10,433 bases of DNA, taken from assembly GCA_031266155.1 (NCBI GenBank), contig JAISBO010000053.1, forward strand, positions 1 to 10,433, given 5' to 3'. The DNA is from Puniceicoccales bacterium. Lineage in GTDB: Bacteria; Verrucomicrobiota; Verrucomicrobiia; Opitutales; JAIRKQ01. Each line of letters starts with the position of its first letter. The first letter of the stretch is position 1. Shown here piece after piece: positions 7,501 through 10,433 of the stretch. Below the pieces are notes generated by a model, which saw only the letters and a list, made by a program, of their open reading frames with translations, searched no databases and was not told where the DNA came from. The translations under genes and the position numbers were made by a program.

Positions 7501-8143
7501 TTTCCCACCTCCAATGCGCGTCATAACAAAATATGAACAAGTTCATCATGCACACATATTCGGCATACACCTATTTAATGTAGATTTTTGTAATGCTGTT
7601 AGGGTTTATGGAAAAGTTTTTGATGATGAAAGAAGAGTAAATGATAAGCCAGGTAAATATACTGGTGGCTGCCCTTTTTTCAGAGAGCGCCAGCGGGAAA
7701 CTTTGTTAATACCACATGGGCTTAAGGCTGAAATATGCGGGGTATTGGCTTCGGCGGAAAACCAAGATCATGCTTATGTATTGGCCAATAGCGATGAATA
7801 TGATGATGGTCTAAAGGAAGAAATACAACTTACAGATATTACATCAGAGAAAGCTAGGCATCAAATAGAATTTTGTAAGAGTTCGGATAAAAAAAACATA
7901 GATGCTATACTAAAAGATCATCATGTCGAGCCATCAAAACCACATACTTCTAGTCGTTCTAAGCCTAAAGATGAGGATGAATACCGCCCTACACAACAAA
8001 AAACAAGAAAAAAGACAAAGGCAAATGGGAAATACGAACAAGGTTCCAAAGCAATGGAGAATTTGACGAATATTGGTAGTATTGTTCAAGGCTTAAATTT
8101 TGACAAAATATATCGTATCATAGGAGGTAAACATGACAAATAA
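4574..8143 (+). CDS. Very large uncharacterised soluble protein (about 1189 aa)
   Basis: I do not recognise this protein. The frame opens earlier with TTG codons at 4532 and 4535, but those lie in the -35 box of a candidate promoter, so ATG 4574 (MSNPIEVSSISGDQ) is preferred. There is no good ribosome site at either start. It shows no signal peptide or membrane helix. Residues about 15-60 are disordered and Ser/Pro-rich, and residues about 60-330 are mainly helical. Residues about 345-470 form a mixed alpha/beta unit (GGYVGSNSLKHIV at about 363, RPVFLINADELY, KISNHFHTHILNL at about 457), with a faint likeness to the second half of OTU cysteine proteases. An acidic patch (ISEEEED) lies near 625. 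A later globular region carries HHAHIFGIHLF and CNAVRVYGKVF. The last 75 residues are low-complexity and basic (SSRSKPKDEDEYRP, KTRKKTK) before a hydrophobic helix. Size and disordered ends resemble secreted effectors, which is inference only. It overlaps the next gene by 11 bp. Confidence 0.8.
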   Translation: MSNPIEVSSISGDQSPQSPPDESMPLSEGGANFIEFTVKVSREGLSINTLQHAIQAQFDTITTELNQYNVRVDKKVAVSDGEWAPKCGERIENINRASECLFNALYKAGLNENMACTLRKRIVEKALADLMAACQISDQGSSEQEIENIKQGIKSICDGLSPEEESQLKFCDKTLEQENIGHVKTVLGALNDTHINNATQYILAQNITDITAITNNHLKQIFVALGMSNNLELLSRMTDDGNKAFPDEIDDEEARKDVARGICLRLINIVDGETRRGLHEQPIDHNRLLNVIEAMNNAEQLPLGGSRALLNIMKDEKILKQIRDTYNKDWQGDPIVGNSRSSVFPKAKDAIFRALDLIAADSGGYVGSNSLKHIVDEIKRPVFLINADELYSPGGRKMHADNDIQGGVLYNLDGSEESFQEKNILLENGMLRITRGESLSEAKVVQLPEDCLTIIKISNHFHTHILNLRKKGRQERQLIDDNSGPSIDSSSGRGRSRPVFSEVLLSDYPAESNDVNHLAAIVASIQELFHTQQEEPFSSVQSELTRFQDQFIPYLQRAGKNQQVAAEIENLRHIRSCAEEMPNGDGLNFKPEFVARIVRERLRMAMFGAERLGDAEVGSISIGDISEEEEDKYQPSCMWDFGWDRNSILLEGEGYHWDGILASPRPEEEQPPADQQNNTKNRFSILRGCGEKGDYYAMPNGGITPSLGARFRQFLAFQSGMTDGHTSLTDDVEKLLTQIPNDFKSDESVEKIFEKVQQLLLTRDLNQEGNDVVKELLSITCDDILEPLIEKVKAKLPWLRLNENTPLDELPPSLMFPVGLQFGQNQVGSWNPFTLAAKKYFAYQFADESQNFFWPQEYQPSEEMDDVLRYSFEDLIAKIWPGREFDVAIAEQFEKAIVAYYAITQEILSRSKFPGNDQQGMHLEKVMRLEDMRAIEAMTFSGSEFQGAAISSNAERPVLVAGSVSAHVVSLDRTNDFPPPMRVITKYEQVHHAHIFGIHLFNVDFCNAVRVYGKVFDDERRVNDKPGKYTGGCPFFRERQRETLLIPHGLKAEICGVLASAENQDHAYVLANSDEYDDGLKEEIQLTDITSEKARHQIEFCKSSDKKNIDAILKDHHVEPSKPHTSSRSKPKDEDEYRPTQQKTRKKTKANGKYEQGSKAMENLTNIGSIVQGLNFDKIYRIIGGKHDK

Positions 8144-8540
8144 AATAGAAATGAGTTTAGAATATGAACAATATGATAACTTCAATAAGTTCCCAATAGT
8201 CAGTATTTACTTGGGCGAATTTTTATTAAAAGTCCGTGGTGATGATAGACATATAACTGATTATTTCTATGATGGAATCTGCGATGTAGGAGTTCCAAGC
8301 AATGCTGCTAATCTGTTTATAAAACATAAGTTGTACGAATTCACGGATAAGTCAAATCCTACGATTATGTCCATATTACGAAAAGTATTCATTGACCAAG
8401 ATAATAGTGGTTTTAAATCCAAAAAACTAAACAATAGAAGAGTCAAATGTTGTACTGTTGATGTAAGTAATGATCAAAAAATACAAGGGCTACTTAACGA
8501 CCCAGAATTTAAAGCATTGAATAGGAGAAATGACCAGTAG
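8133..8540 (+). CDS. Small uncharacterised protein coupled to the large protein
   Basis: A 135-aa soluble protein I do not recognise. Visible are an N-terminal acidic, Tyr/Asn-rich part (EYEQYDNFNKF), a beta-like stretch (PIVSIYLGEFLLKVRG), YFYDGICDVGVPSNAANLF, and a basic C-terminal third (GFKSKKLNNRRVKCC) with paired cysteines. ATG 8133 sits 5 bases after a consensus AGGAGG (8122-8127), the best ribosome site in the window, and overlaps the upstream gene by 11 bp. The two genes are therefore almost certainly co-transcribed, with the small product made in good amounts. This arrangement suits an immunity protein, chaperone or antitoxin for the large protein, but no motif confirms that. Confidence 0.75.
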   Translation: MTNKIEMSLEYEQYDNFNKFPIVSIYLGEFLLKVRGDDRHITDYFYDGICDVGVPSNAANLFIKHKLYEFTDKSNPTIMSILRKVFIDQDNSGFKSKKLNNRRVKCCTVDVSNDQKIQGLLNDPEFKALNRRNDQ

Positions 8541-8652
8541 CATAGCAATGCTCAAAGTAGTACGGGGTGGTGAAGGAAAACTGCTCGGGATTACGTCTCA
8601 TTTGGACATATTTCAGAAACATTGTAAATGTCACCAGTCGTTGATTTCATAA
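8530..8652 (+). CDS. Possible 40-aa small ORF
   Basis: ATG 8530 lies shortly after AGGAG and overlaps the end of the 135-aa gene by 11 bp, the same overlap as that gene has with its upstream neighbour. The product (starts MTSSIAMLKVVRGGEGK, with a C-terminal CKCHQ) has no recognised domain, and the length is within chance expectation. Besides this ORF, bases 8541-8703 hold only a short tandem repeat (GGTTTTGAA twice, 8663-8680). Confidence 0.2.
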   Translation: MTSSIAMLKVVRGGEGKLLGITSHLDIFQKHCKCHQSLIS

Positions 8653-8703
8653 ACAACCCGGGGGTTTTGAAGGTTTTGAAGGCTGTTTTTGCAGAAAACA
8701 TAT

Positions 8704-10032
8704 TCAAAAAAACTTTGGGGTAATGCCAGTCTTCCTGTCCACATAAAAACTTTCCGTGATGCCATAGGAGGAATGCCTGAGTGCTCTGCTAGCTTCGTAG
8801 AGTCCAAACTGTCGACAGATTTCAGAACCATACTCTTTCCTCAGTGTGTGCATGGGGTTGTTAGAGTTGATCCCATGGGAACGTAACCAAGCGATCAATT
8901 CTTTGTGAATGTGGTCGCACCTGTAGTGTTGATAATGGGCATGGGGTCGAGGAGCAATACCGGATTCTATGACAAATTTTCCCACAGATGATGCTTTAAA
9001 CTCTTTTAGCATATTGGCAACCGATTCATCCAAATAGATGTCCGAACAGGATTCCTTGGTCTTTGGAGAAAAATACTCCGTCTGCTGAACAGATATTGAT
9101 CTGCGTCCAAAGTTTACTTGCCGCCAAAGTAGTTTGTCGATTTCATTTCTTCGCAGGCCAGCACATAGGGCCAATATGAATATTTTAAATGCTTCCGGAT
9201 GACTGTCTCGCAGTTCACTTTCTGCGGCTTGTACAAGGGATTTTGGGTCAAACATGGACGTATACCTGTGTGAACCTTCCGGCAAAAACTCTATTCCTCC
9301 AAAGGGTGACGTAAACGCACCATCAAATCCAATGGCTACCAAAAGTTTCTTAGCAAACAGTGCTTTCGCATTTCTGATGACTTTGTTAATGGTCGCGCAT
9401 ATGGAACTCCTATTGGACTGGTTCATTTTAACTTTTTTCTGCAAAGTTTCATTTTTCCAAGACTCAATTTTATCTTTATTAACACAGGATAATTTGATTT
9501 TGAGGATCCTGTCCAGTCGTTTCTTTGCACCACCATTGACATAATCAAACTTCTCAGGACCAGATTGTACGTTGAAAATATCGGCTAATATCTGACAAAA
9601 CGCTCGCCGGTAGTACACAAATGTCTGCGGCTTTATGCTGGATTTCGTTTGTATGCGTTCGAAGAATTCTCCAACGGTACAATCGCATGTCACCGCTTCA
9701 TCATTTGGCTGCCGAACCTTATATTGCTTCCACAAGGCTTCCCAGCCTTCCGACTTTAGCAGGAGGTGGGCATCACGGGCACGTTGGGCTGCAAGGGACC
9801 TGTTGGGTGTTTGGAGGGACACAAACCTTTGTTGGTTCTGGTGGCACAACCGCACACTATAGTCTGGGGATTGTATAAATTTTCCGGAACTATCCCTATG
9901 GGATCTTTTTTGCAACTTCGATTCCCAATATTTGACGTTACTCTTACTGACAGAATTGGAAATCCTTTGGTCTCCATTGATCTGTCCCTGATCTGGATTT
10001 TCGGTTCTACAATGTTCCGATTTGTTTGTCAT
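8704..10032 (-). CDS. Tyrosine recombinase / site-specific integrase
   Basis: Integrase of the phage/island tyrosine-recombinase family, expected to cut and join the attachment core in the nearby tRNA sequence. From ATG 10032 it is 442 aa. The N-terminal part is basic (arm-binding style: NVKYWESKLQKRSHRDSSGK). Residues about 120-225 form the core-binding SAM-like domain (TVGEFFERIQ, FVYYRRAFCQIL). The catalytic domain carries ALCAGLRRNEI (R294), a beta-hairpin lysine in FSPKTKES, MHTLRKEYGS (H395, R398), SRALRHSSYGIT (H420) and the nucleophile in ESFYVD (Y430), so all active-site residues are present. The frame extends to TTG 10095, but that region contains a likely promoter, so the shorter start is preferred. 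It reads away from the tRNA fragment, into the element. The GC is similar to the surroundings and there is no sign of decay. Confidence 0.93.
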   Translation of the reverse strand: MTNKSEHCRTENPDQGQINGDQRISNSVSKSNVKYWESKLQKRSHRDSSGKFIQSPDYSVRLCHQNQQRFVSLQTPNRSLAAQRARDAHLLLKSEGWEALWKQYKVRQPNDEAVTCDCTVGEFFERIQTKSSIKPQTFVYYRRAFCQILADIFNVQSGPEKFDYVNGGAKKRLDRILKIKLSCVNKDKIESWKNETLQKKVKMNQSNRSSICATINKVIRNAKALFAKKLLVAIGFDGAFTSPFGGIEFLPEGSHRYTSMFDPKSLVQAAESELRDSHPEAFKIFILALCAGLRRNEIDKLLWRQVNFGRRSISVQQTEYFSPKTKESCSDIYLDESVANMLKEFKASSVGKFVIESGIAPRPHAHYQHYRCDHIHKELIAWLRSHGINSNNPMHTLRKEYGSEICRQFGLYEASRALRHSSYGITESFYVDRKTGITPKFF

Positions 10033-10061
10033 TGTTCTTGCAACATTGTTCGCAATCCTTT

Positions 10062-10091
10062 TATATACAAGCAAAAAGTGATCTTTGTCAA
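10062..10091 (-). promoter_or_regulatory. Candidate integrase promoter
   Basis: Read on the minus strand, TTGACA (10091-10086) is followed after 18 bases by TATATA (10067-10062), about 30 bp upstream of the integrase ATG. The -35 box sits about 30 bp from the tRNA fragment, inside the element side, so the gene would keep this promoter whether integrated or excised. Confidence 0.45.
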
Positions 10092-10122
10092 GCAATCGTA
10101 AACAATTAAGAACATACCATCT

Positions 10123-10172
10123 AAGGACTCATAATCCTTGTGTCGGCGGTTCGATTCCGCCTCTCGCCACCA
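10123..10172 (+). other. Attachment site: 3' fragment of a tRNA with CAT anticodon (elongator Met or Ile2)
   Basis: The fragment has an anticodon stem AAGGA/TCCTT (10123-10127, 10135-10139) around the loop CTCATAA with anticodon CAT (10130-10132). A 5-base variable loop, a T arm GGCGG-TTCGATT-CCGCC (10145-10161), the acceptor 3' strand TCTCGCC (10162-10168), discriminator A and an encoded CCA (10170-10172) follow. The bases before 10121 cannot form a D arm and contain no GGCGAGA to pair with the acceptor, so the 5' half is missing. A crossover near the anticodon arm leaves just such a 3' copy at the far end of a tRNA-integrated element. The anticodon stem is not the GGG/CCC type of initiator tRNA. 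The intact tRNA should lie at the other end, left of this window. Confidence 0.85.
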
Positions 10173-10433
10173 AGAGTCCATGCGGCATAGCGAACGGCGA
10201 GCCATCGAAGGTTTGTAAAACAATTCCACTGGGCCACTTTTGGGGCTGGCGTGCCTCTAGTTGGGGGCACCGTTTAATCTGTATCCTATCTTTCAATGGG
10301 CTTAATTTGTCATAATATAAACGCGAAACTCAAAAAAGAGGGCCCAAATTGAAGGCAATAATAGCCGCGCAAATGGCAGAATAAGCGGATTGTGGGGAGC
10401 GGAAACGGGAAAGTGTTTCAGCGAAGAAACTTT
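10173..10433. other. Non-coding flank, probably host chromosome side
   Basis: No convincing gene. There is a short hairpin GTGCC/GGCAC (10251-10255 with 10266-10270) without a T-run, and an imperfect inverted repeat, TTCAATGGGC (10292-10301) with GCCCAAATTGAA (10342-10353). The loop of that repeat contains TAATATAAA, a possible -10 region. Open frames reach the right edge but lack a clear start and ribosome site. Confidence 0.4.

Larger units (their letters stand above)
8704..10172. mobile_element. Right-end module (integrase plus attachment site) of a tRNA-integrated element
   Basis: A full integrase gene next to a 3' tRNA fragment marks the end of an integrative element. Since the fragment keeps the tRNA 3' end, the chromosome should lie to its right and the element to its left. 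The toxin array and the large two-gene unit are thus probably cargo. The left boundary is outside the window, so the total size is unknown and the element type (island, ICE or prophage remnant) cannot be decided: no conjugation or phage structural gene is seen. Confidence 0.6.

Noticed and set aside
8655..8670. Possible terminator hairpin AACC-CGGG-GGTT followed by TTTT
   Set aside because: The stem is only 4 bp and the T-run is short; too weak to call for either convergent transcript.
10033..10095. TTG start giving a 463-aa integrase
   Set aside because: The extra codons coincide with a TTGACA/TATATA promoter and have no ribosome site; ATG 10032 is more likely.
10085..10172. Complete tRNA gene
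   Set aside because: The D arm and 5' acceptor strand are absent; only the 3' part from the anticodon arm onward is there.
10029..10229. Minus-strand ORF with WWREAESNRRHKDYE
   Set aside because: This is the antisense translation of the tRNA fragment, a familiar false protein in databases.
10085..10315. Plus-strand 76-codon ORF across the tRNA fragment
   Set aside because: It runs through the tRNA T arm and acceptor, with no ribosome site or recognisable protein features.
1..10433. CRISPR array or insertion sequence
   Set aside because: No regularly spaced repeats, and no transposase or paired terminal inverted repeats were found.

Overview
The window looks like part of a mobile or accessory region from a Gram-negative, probably host-associated bacterium of low to moderate GC (about 40% by eye, with GC-richer islands). 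No housekeeping gene is present, so the taxon cannot be fixed. The integrase style and the weak Shine-Dalgarno sites would fit Verrucomicrobiota or a similar symbiont lineage, but that is a guess.

Bases 1-4473 hold a polymorphic-toxin cassette array. (1) A toxin gene open at the left edge has a helical N-terminal part, a pretoxin region and an HNH/endonuclease VII-type nuclease tip. It overlaps by ATGA a predicted immunity gene resembling Imm30. (2) A short in-frame remnant runs into a DUF2750-type predicted immunity gene. (3) A toxin cassette without a clear start carries the same pretoxin region but a different tip, a CdiA-CT PD-(D/E)XK tRNase-like domain, followed by a second Imm30-like gene paralogous to the first. 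(4) A fragment of the toxin middle region, with a 27-bp perfect match to the first gene, ends the array. The three immunity-to-next-module junctions are all in frame across the stop codon.

Bases 4574-8540 hold a two-gene unit: a very large (about 1189 aa) unrecognised soluble protein, and a 135-aa unrecognised protein overlapping its end by 11 bp behind a strong AGGAGG. The pair has the layout of an effector with its partner, but no function can be assigned with confidence.

Bases 8704-10032 (minus strand) encode a complete tyrosine recombinase with R, HxxR, H and Y in place. About 90 bp beyond its start lies a 3' tRNA fragment (anticodon arm, CAT anticodon, T arm, acceptor 3' strand, CCA) with no D arm or 5' half. 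This is the expected distal attachment site of an element integrated into a CAU-anticodon tRNA gene. The geometry places the element to the left (the toxin array and the large protein) and the flanking chromosome to the right of 10172. The last 261 bases show no convincing gene.
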